64,000 nt of DNA from Sanguibacter antarcticus (GTDB lineage Bacteria > Actinomycetota > Actinomycetes > Actinomycetales > Cellulomonadaceae). Below are positions 19,685-27,968 of the stretch, one piece after another (position 1 is the first letter of the stretch; each line of letters begins with the position of its first letter). Below the pieces are notes generated by a model. That model saw nothing but the letters and a program-made list of their open reading frames with translations, was not told the DNA's origin and did not search any database. Where the stretch lies: positions 1,984,001 through 2,048,000 of the forward strand of contig NZ_PDJG01000001.1 in assembly GCF_002564005.1 (NCBI RefSeq), in the 5' to 3' direction. Made by a program: the position numbers and the translations under genes.

Positions 19685-20940
19685 ACACCCCCGCCGGAGA
19701 CCGCCTCTCCTCGTTCAGCGCGCACGACGCGCACGGTTCGGTCCTCGTCATCAACTCGGGCTCGTCGTCCGTGAAGTATCAGCTGGTCAACCCCGTCGGT
19801 GGCGAGTCCATCGCCTCGGGGCTCATCGAGCGCATCGGCGAGGAGATCGGGCGCGTCACGCACACGTTCGCCGGCAACACGACGCGTCGCGACATGGTCG
19901 TCACCGACCACGGTGCCGCGCTGCGCATCGCGCTCGACCTGTTCACCGAGCACGGCCCGAACCTCGACGAGGCCGACGTGGTCGCCGTGGGGCACCGCGT
20001 GGTGCAGGGCGGCAACAAGTTCTCCGGTCCTGTCTTCATCGACGACCAGGTGGTCCAGGACATCTCGGACCTCATCCCCCTGGGCCCGCTGCACAACCCC
20101 GGCCACGTCCGCGGTATCGAGGTCGCGCGGGCGCTGCTCCCTGACGTCCCGCACGTCGCCGTGTTCGACACGGCCTTCTTCACGACGCTCCCCGCCGCTG
20201 CGTACACCTACGCGATCGACGCAGAGGTCGCCGAGGAGCACGGCATCCGCCGGTACGGCTTCCACGGGACGAGCCACCAGTACGTCTCGGGCAAGGTCGC
20301 CCGCGTCCTGGGCCGCAAGCTCGAAGACCTCAACCAGATCGTCCTCCACCTGGGCAACGGGGCCTCAGCCTCGGCCATCAAGGGTGGCGTGGCAGTCGAC
20401 ACCTCGATGGGCCTGACCCCGCTCGAGGGCCTCGTCATGGGAACGCGCTCAGGGGACATCGACCCGGCGGTCGTCTTCCACCTCCACCGCAACGCGGGCA
20501 TGTCGATCGACGAGATCGACGACCTGCTCAACAAGCGCTCGGGCATCAAGGGGCTCGCCGGAGACAACGACTTCCGCGTCCTGCACGACCTCGTCGCTCA
20601 GGGCGACGAAGGGGCCAAGCTCGCTCTCGACGTGTACATCCACCGGCTGCGCAAGTACATCGGGGCCTACCACGCTGTCCTCGGGCGCGTCGACGTCATC
20701 ACGTTCACGGCGGGTGCCGGCGAGAACGACGACATCGTGCGTGCGCTCGCCGTCGAAGGCCTCGAGAGCCTCGGGATCGCGATCGATCCCGCGCGCAACG
20801 CCGAGCGGTCGCGCGAGCCGCGCATCATCTCTCCCGACTGGACCTCGACGCTCGTCATGGTCGTCCCGACGAACGAGGAGCTGGCTATCGCACGACAGTG
20901 CATCGGGCTCATCGAGGGCGGCGAAACTTCACTCGCCTGA
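19681..20940 (+). CDS. ackA: acetate kinase
   Basis: AckA converts acetyl-phosphate and ADP to acetate and ATP. The first strand [15 protein letters not shown], the catalytic-site [10 protein letters not shown] and the nucleotide motif [12 protein letters not shown] are all present in the 419-residue product. It is the last gene of the xfp-pta-ackA operon, starting at an ATG that overlaps the pta stop. No strong hairpin follows within the 39 bp before the next gene. Confidence 0.96.
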   Translation: MNTPAGDRLSSFSAHDAHGSVLVINSGSSSVKYQLVNPVGGESIASGLIERIGEEIGRVTHTFAGNTTRRDMVVTDHGAALRIALDLFTEHGPNLDEADVVAVGHRVVQGGNKFSGPVFIDDQVVQDISDLIPLGPLHNPGHVRGIEVARALLPDVPHVAVFDTAFFTTLPAAAYTYAIDAEVAEEHGIRRYGFHGTSHQYVSGKVARVLGRKLEDLNQIVLHLGNGASASAIKGGVAVDTSMGLTPLEGLVMGTRSGDIDPAVVFHLHRNAGMSIDEIDDLLNKRSGIKGLAGDNDFRVLHDLVAQGDEGAKLALDVYIHRLRKYIGAYHAVLGRVDVITFTAGAGENDDIVRALAVEGLESLGIAIDPARNAERSREPRIISPDWTSTLVMVVPTNEELAIARQCIGLIEGGETSLA

Positions 20941-20967
20941 GTGCACCACTGACCGACCTATGGTATG

Positions 20968-20973
20968 TAAGAT
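20968..20973 (+). promoter_or_regulatory. leaderless -10 element (TAAGAT)
   Basis: TAAGAT ends 6 nt before the ATG at 20980. It lies in the 39-bp gap after ackA, so the gamma-carbonic-anhydrase-like gene has its own promoter. Confidence 0.55.
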
Positions 20974-20979
20974 TTCCCC

Positions 20980-21735
20980 ATGCTCATCGAACACAGGGGT
21001 AGCGTCCCCACCGTCCACGACTCCGCGTACGTCGCTCCGTCTGCTGTGCTCTGCGGTGACGTCGTGGTCGGGCCGGGCTCCCGTGTGCTCCACGGCGCTG
21101 TCGTCACGGCAGAAGACGGGCAGGTCCGCATCGGTCGTGACGTCGTCATCATGGAGAACGCCGTCGTCAAGGGACGGGCGAGGCACCCGGTCGTCATCGG
21201 TGACTCCGTTCTCGTCGGTCCGCACGCGCACGTGAACGGTGCGGAGATCCGCTCTGGTGCGTTCGTCGCGACCGGGGCGTCTCTCTTCCCCGGTTCCGTG
21301 ATCGGCAACGGCGCCGAGATCCGTGTCAACGGCGTGGTCCAGGTCAACACGACCATCGACGCCGGCTCGGTCGTCCCCATCGGTTGGGTAGCCGTGGGGA
21401 CGCCCGCGACGGTGCGGTCACCCGACCAGCACCGAGACATCTGGGTCGTCCAGCGAGAGCTCGACTTTCCGGGCACGGTGTACGGGGTCCCCCACGGCAC
21501 GTCCATGCGGGGGATCATGGAGAGCCAGTCGGCCTTCTACGGCGCCCACCGCGACGACACGGTCGTCGGAGCAGAACCGGAGACCACGCAGGCTCCTCGC
21601 GAGGCCTCCGATCCTCTGCACGACGAGGCGCCCGACCACGAGCTGCCGCTCGAGCAGGTCGAGCGCCACCACGACGGTCAGCTCGAGGACTACGCCGACG
21701 AGCTGCTCGTACCGGAGCACGACCCCGCCCGCTGA
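20980..21735 (+). CDS. gamma-carbonic-anhydrase-like left-handed beta-helix protein
   Basis: The 251-residue protein carries hexapeptide repeats of a left-handed beta-helix over residues 10-140, as in gamma carbonic anhydrases and PaaY/YrdA proteins. Candidate zinc ligands are His86 and His88 in GPHAHVNG, but the usual third histidine (YGDNVxIGHxxxxHG pattern) is replaced here by MENAVVKGRARHPV. Enzymatic activity is therefore doubtful. After residue 190 comes an acidic, His-rich tail (Glu/Asp/His) that is probably disordered. Confidence 0.8.
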   Translation: MLIEHRGSVPTVHDSAYVAPSAVLCGDVVVGPGSRVLHGAVVTAEDGQVRIGRDVVIMENAVVKGRARHPVVIGDSVLVGPHAHVNGAEIRSGAFVATGASLFPGSVIGNGAEIRVNGVVQVNTTIDAGSVVPIGWVAVGTPATVRSPDQHRDIWVVQRELDFPGTVYGVPHGTSMRGIMESQSAFYGAHRDDTVVGAEPETTQAPREASDPLHDEAPDHELPLEQVERHHDGQLEDYADELLVPEHDPAR

Positions 21736-21764
21736 CCCCGGCTGCCCCGCCGTCGTGCCGCCTG

Positions 21765-23438
21765 CTAGAGGGCTAGCACCTGGACGACCTCGGGGCGCAG
21801 TGCTGCGACTGCTGCTGCGCGCGCTGCGTCGGCAGTGTCCGCTCCCAGCGCCGCACGAGCGACCGCCTGCGCCTGCTCACGCGTGTGCTGAGCGATCGCG
21901 TACCGGACGGTCGGCACGGCTGCAGGCGCCATGGACAACGAGGTCACTCCGAGCCCCGTGAGCACCACGGCCATCACCGGGTCGGACGCGGACTCTCCGC
22001 ACACCCCAGCAGGCTTGCCGGTCCGCTCCCCCGCTGCGGCGGTGGCCGCCACGAGATCGAGGACTGCCGGCTGCCAGAGGCTGATGAGGTCCGAGAGCTC
22101 GCCGCACAGACGATCGGTCGCCATGACGTACTGGGCGAGGTCGTTCGTCCCCATGGACACGAAGTCGACCTCGGCAAGGATCGCTTCAGCCCGCAGGGCT
22201 GCCGCAGGCACCTCGACCATGACGCCGACCGTGCGGATGCCGTGGCGTCGTGCCGCCGCAGCGAAGTCGCGGGCCTCACCGACAGTAGCGATCATCGGTG
22301 CCATGACCCACGGCTCGACCCCGGTAGCTTCTTGCGCGTCGGCCAGAGCGCCGAGCTGTGTCTCGAGAAGCTCCGGGGCGGTGCGCACGAGGCGGTAGCC
22401 GCGGATGCCGAGCGCGGGGTTCTCCTCGTCCGGCTGCGTCGCGAACGCGAGGGGCTTGTCTGCACCGGCGTCGAGCGTCCGGACGACGAGCTTGCGTCCA
22501 CCGAGCGAGGTGAGCACGCGCGTGTAGACCGCGGCCTGCTCCTCCCTGGTCGGGGCGGTGGCCCGTCCGAGGAAGAGGACCTCGGTCCGGAAGAGCCCGA
22601 CCCCTTCGACCGAGCCGACGGCCAGGCGGTCGGCGTCCTCGGCGGTACCGATGTTCGCCAGCAGGTTGACGGGGTGCCCGTCGGCTGTGGCGCCTGCCGA
22701 GGTGTCTTCAGCGAGCTGCCGAGCCACGCGCGCCCGCTCGGCGAAGGCCGCTGCGGTCGCCTCGCTCGGGTTCGGTTCCACGGTTCCGGCCGCAGCGTCG
22801 ACAGCGACGACCGTGCCTTCTGCAAGGTCCATCGCACCGGCCACCCGCACCACGCACGGGATCGCGAGCTGCCCGGCGATGATCGCCGTGTGGCTCGTCG
22901 TTCCGCCGCGCTCGGTGACGATCGCGAGGACGCAGCGCAGGTCGAGCGCCGCGGTGTCGGCAGGAGCGAGGTCGTCAGCGACGACGACCGAGGGCTCCGT
23001 GAGCACCGGCACACCAGGGGCCGGCGTCCCGAGGACGAGAGCCGCGACCCGGTCGCGGACGCTGCGCAGGTCGGTCACGCGTTCGGCGAGCATGCCGCCT
23101 GCCTTCGTGAACATGTCGGCGAACCCGCCGATCACGGCGTCGAGGGCGGTCACGGGAGGCTCACCGTCGCGTACACGGGCGAGCGTCTGCTTGCGCAGAG
23201 CCGGGTCCTGCGCCATCTGTGCCGTCGCTTCGAGGACGGAGACTGCGGCGCCCTGGGCCGTGGCTGCCTGCGCCAAGAGCCCGGCAGCGACGTCGTCGAA
23301 CGCCTGCTCGACACGCTGCGCGGTCTCGTCACGGTCGGCCGGCACCGCCTCGTTCGTCGGTGCAGCAGGCGCGGGGCTCACCCGGACGACCGGGCCGATG
23401 ACCCCGGCTCGCCCGACCCCGGCTCCCTGCAGCGTCAC
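21765..23438 (-). CDS. ptsI: PTS enzyme I (phosphoenolpyruvate-protein phosphotransferase)
   Basis: Enzyme I passes phosphate from PEP to HPr. The active histidine lies in GGTTSHTAI, the PEP-binding barrel contains VGLFRTEVLFLG and FVSMGTNDLAQY, and VCGESASDP lies near the end. The 557-residue length is normal. The GTG start overlaps the ptsH stop (GTGA), so HPr and EI are co-translated. It is convergent with the gamma-carbonic-anhydrase-like gene. Confidence 0.95.
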   Translation of the reverse strand: MTLQGAGVGRAGVIGPVVRVSPAPAAPTNEAVPADRDETAQRVEQAFDDVAAGLLAQAATAQGAAVSVLEATAQMAQDPALRKQTLARVRDGEPPVTALDAVIGGFADMFTKAGGMLAERVTDLRSVRDRVAALVLGTPAPGVPVLTEPSVVVADDLAPADTAALDLRCVLAIVTERGGTTSHTAIIAGQLAIPCVVRVAGAMDLAEGTVVAVDAAAGTVEPNPSEATAAAFAERARVARQLAEDTSAGATADGHPVNLLANIGTAEDADRLAVGSVEGVGLFRTEVLFLGRATAPTREEQAAVYTRVLTSLGGRKLVVRTLDAGADKPLAFATQPDEENPALGIRGYRLVRTAPELLETQLGALADAQEATGVEPWVMAPMIATVGEARDFAAAARRHGIRTVGVMVEVPAAALRAEAILAEVDFVSMGTNDLAQYVMATDRLCGELSDLISLWQPAVLDLVAATAAAGERTGKPAGVCGESASDPVMAVVLTGLGVTSLSMAPAAVPTVRYAIAQHTREQAQAVARAALGADTADAARAAAVAALRPEVVQVLAL

Positions 23439-23707
23439 GACGCTTCGTCCAGGTTGCGACCGAGAAGGGCGGCGAGCTCGTCGAGCACGCGGTCCGCCTC
23501 GTCGCCGTCGGCCTCGAGGGTCACCTCGTCGCCGTGCGGCACGCCGAGCGACATGACGAGCAGGATGCTCGAGGCATCGACGGGCGAGTTCCCGCCGTGA
23601 GCGATCGTGACGTCGATCCCGGACTCCGTGACGGCCTGGGTGAAGAGCGAGGCGGGCCGGGCGTGGAGACCGGACGTCGAGGCAACTGCGACTGTTCGTG
23701 TGGACAT
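23435..23707 (-). CDS. ptsH: PTS phosphocarrier protein HPr
   Basis: The product is 90 residues from the ATG at 23707 (MSTRTVAVAS), with an AAGGAAG ribosome-binding site; a longer reading to 23737 is less likely. The phospho-accepting His15 sits in GLHARPAS. A serine equivalent to Ser46 is present (DASSILLVMSLG), although HPr kinase is not general in actinobacteria. A 165-bp gap separates it from fruK. The gap holds a 6-bp-stem hairpin at 23767-23782 (GCGGCC, TGCT loop), which is not an obvious terminator. Confidence 0.95.
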   Translation of the reverse strand: MSTRTVAVASTSGLHARPASLFTQAVTESGIDVTIAHGGNSPVDASSILLVMSLGVPHGDEVTLEADGDEADRVLDELAALLGRNLDEAS

Positions 23708-23872
23708 GAGATCTTCCTTGATCGTCGGACTGGACAAGCTGGGACGTGGAGCACCGAGAGGGCTGTGCGGCCTGCTGGCCGCGACTCAGATCAGATAATC
23801 ACGCGCACACGGTGCATCTCTGGAACCTGCCCGGCCCCGTCAGCAGAGAGACAGATCGGCGATGTGCTCATG

Positions 23873-24847
23873 TCACAGCTCCTTCAGGGTGAGGTGGCGA
23901 GACGGGTTGGTCGTGCTGGCCACGGGACCGAGGTCGATGTCGCTCGGGAGAGGGGCCGCGCTGCCAGGGAGGAGCACTGCGGCTCGTCCCCAGGCGACGG
24001 CGGTGCGCAGCGCACGGGACGGCTCGCTGTGCGCTGCGAAGGATGCGCTGAGGTAGCCCGCGAGAGTCGTGTCTCCGGCACCGACGGTCGAGAGCGGCAC
24101 GAGCTCCGGACCGCCGGCCCACCACGAGTCTTCTGCGGCCACGAGGAGCGCGCCGTGCGCACCGAGCGAGACGAGCACCTCGTCGATCCCGTTCGCCATG
24201 ACCTCGCGCGCGGCGTCGAGGACGTCCCCGACGGTCACGAGCTCTCGTCCGACGAGCTCAGCGAGCTCGTCGTCGTTCGGCTTGACCAGCGCAAGGCCTC
24301 CTGCGGCGACAGCTGCGGTCAAGGGCGTCCCGGAGGTGTCGAGCACGGTGCGGGCGCCGTAGTGTGCGCTGCGCAGCGCGACCTCGGTGTAGAAGCTGTC
24401 CTCTGCCCCCTGCGGAAGGCTTCCCGCACCGACGACGAGGGCCTCGTGACCGGCTGCGCGGGCGGCGCTCAGCTCGTCGTCGAGCGCCGAGAGCAGCTGC
24501 TCGAGCGCCTCAGCCGTGAGCGCAGCGCCAGCAGCGTTGATCTTCGTCGTGATGCCAGCGGCGTCGACGAGCGTGATGTTGCCGCGCGTCTCTCCGTCGA
24601 TCGTCACCGGACGCACCTGGATGGACAGTGCACGCAGCTCGTCGACGAGGCGCGCTCCGTCCGCGCCTCCGGCGGGGAAGACAGCGATGCTCGGGACGCC
24701 GTTCGCGGCGAGCGCACGGGTGACGTTGATGCCCTTGCCGCCCGCGTCGACGTGCGTCGAGTGCGCCCGGTTGATGTGTCCGAGGACGATCGAGTCGGCC
24801 TCGAACGTGCGATCGAGGCTCGGGTTGGGGGTGACAGTGATGATCAT
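23873..24847 (-). CDS. fruK: 1-phosphofructokinase
   Basis: This PfkB-family kinase (324 residues) phosphorylates fructose 1-phosphate to the 1,6-bisphosphate. It starts with the family's MIITVTPNPSLDRT, has GGKGINVTRALAANG, and the catalytic-base and anion-hole motif VGAGDTTLAGYLS. Tagatose-6-phosphate kinase is the alternative within the family, but the deoR and PTS neighbours favour FruK. Its ATG overlaps the stop of the upstream deoR regulator. The expected fructose EII permease gene is not next to it. Confidence 0.9.
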   Translation of the reverse strand: MIITVTPNPSLDRTFEADSIVLGHINRAHSTHVDAGGKGINVTRALAANGVPSIAVFPAGGADGARLVDELRALSIQVRPVTIDGETRGNITLVDAAGITTKINAAGAALTAEALEQLLSALDDELSAARAAGHEALVVGAGSLPQGAEDSFYTEVALRSAHYGARTVLDTSGTPLTAAVAAGGLALVKPNDDELAELVGRELVTVGDVLDAAREVMANGIDEVLVSLGAHGALLVAAEDSWWAGGPELVPLSTVGAGDTTLAGYLSASFAAHSEPSRALRTAVAWGRAAVLLPGSAAPLPSDIDLGPVASTTNPSRHLTLKEL

Positions 24848-25617
24848 GCTGTGAGCACCGCCAGTCCTGCGTGCTCGAGCTCGGCGTGGAGCTCGGTGTC
24901 GAGGCCCGAGTCGGTGATGAGCAGGTCGACCTCGTCGAGTCCCGCGACCTTGGCGAAGTCGGACCGTCCGACCTTCGTGTGGTCCGCCAGCACGACGACG
25001 CGCCTGGCTGCTCGGACCAGCGCCCGTTTGACGGCGGCCTCCCCGAGGTCGGGGGTGGTCACGCCCCGCTCGGGGGTGATGCCGTTCGTGCCGAGGAACA
25101 CCACGTCGGCCTGGATGTCGGACAGCGCGCGCTCGGCCCACGGTCCGACCGCCGCGAGCGTGCGGCCGCGCACGGTGCCACCGATGAGGTGGAGGACGAT
25201 GTTCACGCGACCGGCGAGGACCGTGGCGATCGGGAGCGAGCTGGTGACGACCTGCAGCTCGCGGTCGTTGGGAAGCATCTCGGCGAGACGGACGGTCGTG
25301 GTCCCGGCGTCGAGGACGATGGTGCCGCCGTCGGGGACCTCGTGGAGGGCCAGGGCTGCGATGCGCAGCTTCTCGGGAGCCAGCATCCCTTCTTTGTCAG
25401 CGATGCCGGGCTCGATCCCGAGCCGTTCGACAGGGATCGCGCCGCCGTGCACCCGGCGCAGGAGGCCCTGGCGCTCGAGGACGGACAGGTCGCGTCGGAT
25501 CGTCTCGGGGGTGACCGCGAGCACGAGCGCGAGCTCACTGACGTCGGCCCGCCCGGCGGATCGCGCGACCGTGAGTATCTCCTGGTGTCTTTCGGGTGCG
25601 TACATGCTCAACCCCAT
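24844..25617 (-). CDS. DeoR-family transcriptional regulator (fru operon)
   Basis: The 257-residue protein has an N-terminal winged helix (RHQEILTVARSAGRADVSEL, TPETIRRDLSVLERQG, HGGAI) and a C-terminal sugar-phosphate-sensing domain (LDAGTTTVRLAEML, VVVLADHTKVG). It is translationally coupled to fruK (ATGA), so it likely represses the fru genes and responds to a fructose phosphate, as FruR-type DeoR proteins do. The ATG at 25617 has GGAG five bases upstream; a second ATG at 25605 is also possible. Confidence 0.9.
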   Translation of the reverse strand: MGLSMYAPERHQEILTVARSAGRADVSELALVLAVTPETIRRDLSVLERQGLLRRVHGGAIPVERLGIEPGIADKEGMLAPEKLRIAALALHEVPDGGTIVLDAGTTTVRLAEMLPNDRELQVVTSSLPIATVLAGRVNIVLHLIGGTVRGRTLAAVGPWAERALSDIQADVVFLGTNGITPERGVTTPDLGEAAVKRALVRAARRVVVLADHTKVGRSDFAKVAGLDEVDLLITDSGLDTELHAELEHAGLAVLTA

Positions 25618-25641
25618 CGTTGCTCCGAGTCGCCATCAACT

Positions 25642-25685
25642 CGAATGTCTGTATGGACTTGTCTACGCCCGTTTGTGTCCGAATG
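25642..25685. promoter_or_regulatory. candidate operator repeats upstream of deoR-fruK
   Basis: The hexamer CGAATG occurs at 25642-25647 and again at 25680-25685, inside an AT-richer 80-bp stretch just before deoR. Two copies of a DeoR half-site would be expected here, but the motif is short and could be chance. The rest of the 196-bp gap up to the next gene shows nothing clear. Confidence 0.25.
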
Positions 25686-25813
25686 CAAGTGGGGTTGCGA
25701 GGATCCATCTTCGAACGGCGATCAATCGTCCGGACAAGCACACCAAATGCCACAGCTACCGGGGACCTCGTTCCCGGTACGGGCACGAACGGGCAGCGAC
25801 CGCGGGCCCTCTC

Positions 25814-27442
25814 TCAGCGAGCCCGGACGCTCTTGAGCAACCGGAGCGACGACGTGAGGAGCCGTTGACCCCGGCCGTCGTCGAGCGCGAAGAGCGCGTC
25901 CAGCGTCAGGCCGGAGCTCGTCCCGCGCTGGACCGCCACCGTCTGCGCCTCCGTGAAGGCGAGGATCCCGTCGCTGCCGTGGCGTCGACCGAGCCCGGAA
26001 GCCTTCATGCCGCCCATCGGGGCCGCGACCGAGCCCCACGCGGCGGCATACCCGTCGTTGACGTTCACGGTCCCGGCCCGCACCGCGGCCGCGATCCGTC
26101 GACCTCTGCCGAGATCGCGCGTCCAGACGCTCGCGTTGAGCCCGAACTCCGTCTCGTTCATGACGGCGACCGCCTCGGCGTCGTTCGCGACGCGCTCCAC
26201 CGTGACCACCGGTCCGAACGTCTCTTCCTGCACGCACAGGGCGTGCGGGGGCACCTGGTCGAGCACGGTGGGCGCATAGAAGAGCGAGCCGATGTCGGAG
26301 CGATGGACCCCGCCCGCGAGGATGCGTGCGCCCCGAGCGATCGCGTCGTCGACGTGCGTCTGGACGCGGGCGAGCTGCGCAGGCGTCGTCAGGCACCCGA
26401 CGTCCGCGGAGAAGTCCATGGCCCCGGACAGCCGCAGCGACCTGACGCGCTCGAGGAACGCGTCGAGAAACGCGTCAGCGACCGCCTCGTGCAGGACGAG
26501 GCGCTCCACGGACATGCAGAGCTGGCCGGTGTTGCCGAAGCATGCGCGCACCGCGCCTGCCGCCGCGACCGGGACGTCAGCGTCCTCGGCCACGTACAGG
26601 GGGTTCTTGCCACCCAGCTCGAGCGTCGCTCCGACAAGGCGTTCGCCGGCACGTGCCGCGATGCGCCGTCCCACAGCGGTCGACCCGGTGAACGCCACAT
26701 GGTCGACCTCGTCGACGAGCGCCGCACCGATCTCACCGCCACCGACGACCACCTGGAGCACGTCGTCGGGCAACCCTGCCTCAGAGAGCGCCGCAGCGGC
26801 CCAGAGCGCCGTGAGCGAAGTCTGCGGATCCGGCTTCAGCACTACGGCGTTGCCGGCCACGAGCGCTGGCAGGACGTCCGCCATGGCAAGCGTCAGAGGA
26901 TAGTTCCACGGCGCGATGACACCCACGACACCCACAGGCCTGCGATGGACCACGGCCTGGGTGAGCAGCGGAAGCATCCCGCGCACACCGTGCGCCCGGA
27001 GGTACGCGGGTGCCCGGACACCGTAGTGCCGGGTCACCTGGGCGATGTCCGCGATCTCCTCGAACGCGTTGGCACGTGTCTTGCCCGACTCGAGCTGGAT
27101 GAGATCGAGCACCGCGGACTGCCGGTCCAGGACGATGTCGTGGAAGCGCAGAAGGACCGCCGCACGCTCGCGCACGGGGCGTGCCGCCCACCGCGTCTGA
27201 GCATCACGAGCACGGTCGACCGCGCGGGCGACGTCGAGCACAGAGGAGAGCGGGAGGTCGGCGAGCGGCGCCCCGGTGAACGGCGCGAGGCTGCGGTGCG
27301 TGCCTGCGTCGTGCGAGGTCACGACGTGCGCAAGGAGCGGCGCGACGACCTCGGGTTCGAGGAGGAAGGTGGCCCGGGGGTCGTTCTCCGGGTCGATGAG
27401 GCCGTCGACGGCCGGGCCGTCGGATCCTGAGCTGCTCGACAT
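25814..27442 (-). CDS. succinate-semialdehyde dehydrogenase (aldehyde dehydrogenase family)
   Basis: The 542-residue NAD(P)-dependent aldehyde dehydrogenase has VIAPWNYPLTL, FTGSTAVGRRI, the glutamate motif LELGGKNP and the catalytic cysteine in FGNTGQLCMS. The sequence style resembles actinobacterial succinic-semialdehyde dehydrogenase (GabD2-like), oxidising succinate semialdehyde to succinate. Substrate assignment within the superfamily is by resemblance only. The ATG at 27442 is chosen because TACTCT lies 6 nt upstream; a frame extending further back overlaps the GNAT gene. Confidence 0.85.
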   Translation of the reverse strand: MSSSSGSDGPAVDGLIDPENDPRATFLLEPEVVAPLLAHVVTSHDAGTHRSLAPFTGAPLADLPLSSVLDVARAVDRARDAQTRWAARPVRERAAVLLRFHDIVLDRQSAVLDLIQLESGKTRANAFEEIADIAQVTRHYGVRAPAYLRAHGVRGMLPLLTQAVVHRRPVGVVGVIAPWNYPLTLAMADVLPALVAGNAVVLKPDPQTSLTALWAAAALSEAGLPDDVLQVVVGGGEIGAALVDEVDHVAFTGSTAVGRRIAARAGERLVGATLELGGKNPLYVAEDADVPVAAAGAVRACFGNTGQLCMSVERLVLHEAVADAFLDAFLERVRSLRLSGAMDFSADVGCLTTPAQLARVQTHVDDAIARGARILAGGVHRSDIGSLFYAPTVLDQVPPHALCVQEETFGPVVTVERVANDAEAVAVMNETEFGLNASVWTRDLGRGRRIAAAVRAGTVNVNDGYAAAWGSVAAPMGGMKASGLGRRHGSDGILAFTEAQTVAVQRGTSSGLTLDALFALDDGRGQRLLTSSLRLLKSVRAR

Positions 27443-27448
27443 ACGGGC

Positions 27449-27454
27449 AGAGTA
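27449..27454 (-). promoter_or_regulatory. leaderless -10 element of the semialdehyde dehydrogenase gene (TACTCT)
   Basis: On the minus strand TACTCT ends 6 nt before the ATG at 27442, in the 67-bp gap after the GNAT gene. Confidence 0.5.
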
Positions 27455-27509
27455 CGCGCTGGCGACGACGCCCTGCACCCCGGGGACGCTCGCGACAGGT
27501 CGAACCTCG

Positions 27510-27968
27510 CTACGCCAGCCGGCGACCCAGGACGACGCACTCTGCGTCGCTGTACCCCAGCGCGGTGTAGAAGCCCTGGACCGCGGCGTTCGCCTCACGG
27601 ACCATGAGCTGCGCCTTCTCCGCCCCCTGCGCCGCGAGCCAGGCCTCCGCCGCGACGACGAGCATCCGTCCCAGACCCGCGCCACGGGCGGGCTCGTCGA
27701 CCGCGAGGTAGTAGAGCCAGCCGCGGTGGCCGTCAAAACCGGCCATCACGGAGCCGACCGGGGTCCGCAGCGCGTCGGTGTCCCCCCGTGCTCCCGGGCG
27801 CACGACGAGGATCGTCGCGGTGGGGGTGGACCGAGCGTTGTGGATGTCCTGGTACGGGTCGTTCCACGGTCGGACGAGACCGCTCGAGCGCCACAGGGAG
27901 ACGACGGTCTCGACGTCGCAGTCGCTGATCTCGTCGACCTCGAAGCCGCCACGCGGCTCCGACGTCAT
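27510..27968 (-). CDS. GNAT-family N-acetyltransferase
   Basis: The 152-residue protein has the acetyl-CoA loop RGAGLGRMLV and the C-terminal strand GFYTALGYSDAECVVLGRRL. Its overall form resembles the YpeA subgroup, whose substrates are mostly unknown. It starts at an ATG overlapping the guaB3 stop and so is co-translated with that gene. Confidence 0.88.
   Translation of the reverse strand: MTSEPRGGFEVDEISDCDVETVVSLWRSSGLVRPWNDPYQDIHNARSTPTATILVVRPGARGDTDALRTPVGSVMAGFDGHRGWLYYLAVDEPARGAGLGRMLVVAAEAWLAAQGAEKAQLMVREANAAVQGFYTALGYSDAECVVLGRRLA

Noticed and set aside
23534..27430. A nearly 1,300-codon open frame on the plus strand across ptsH, fruK, deoR and the aldehyde dehydrogenase.
   Set aside because: It is antisense to four well-recognised genes. 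Arg/Ala/Gly/Asp-rich readings like this arise from high GC third positions.
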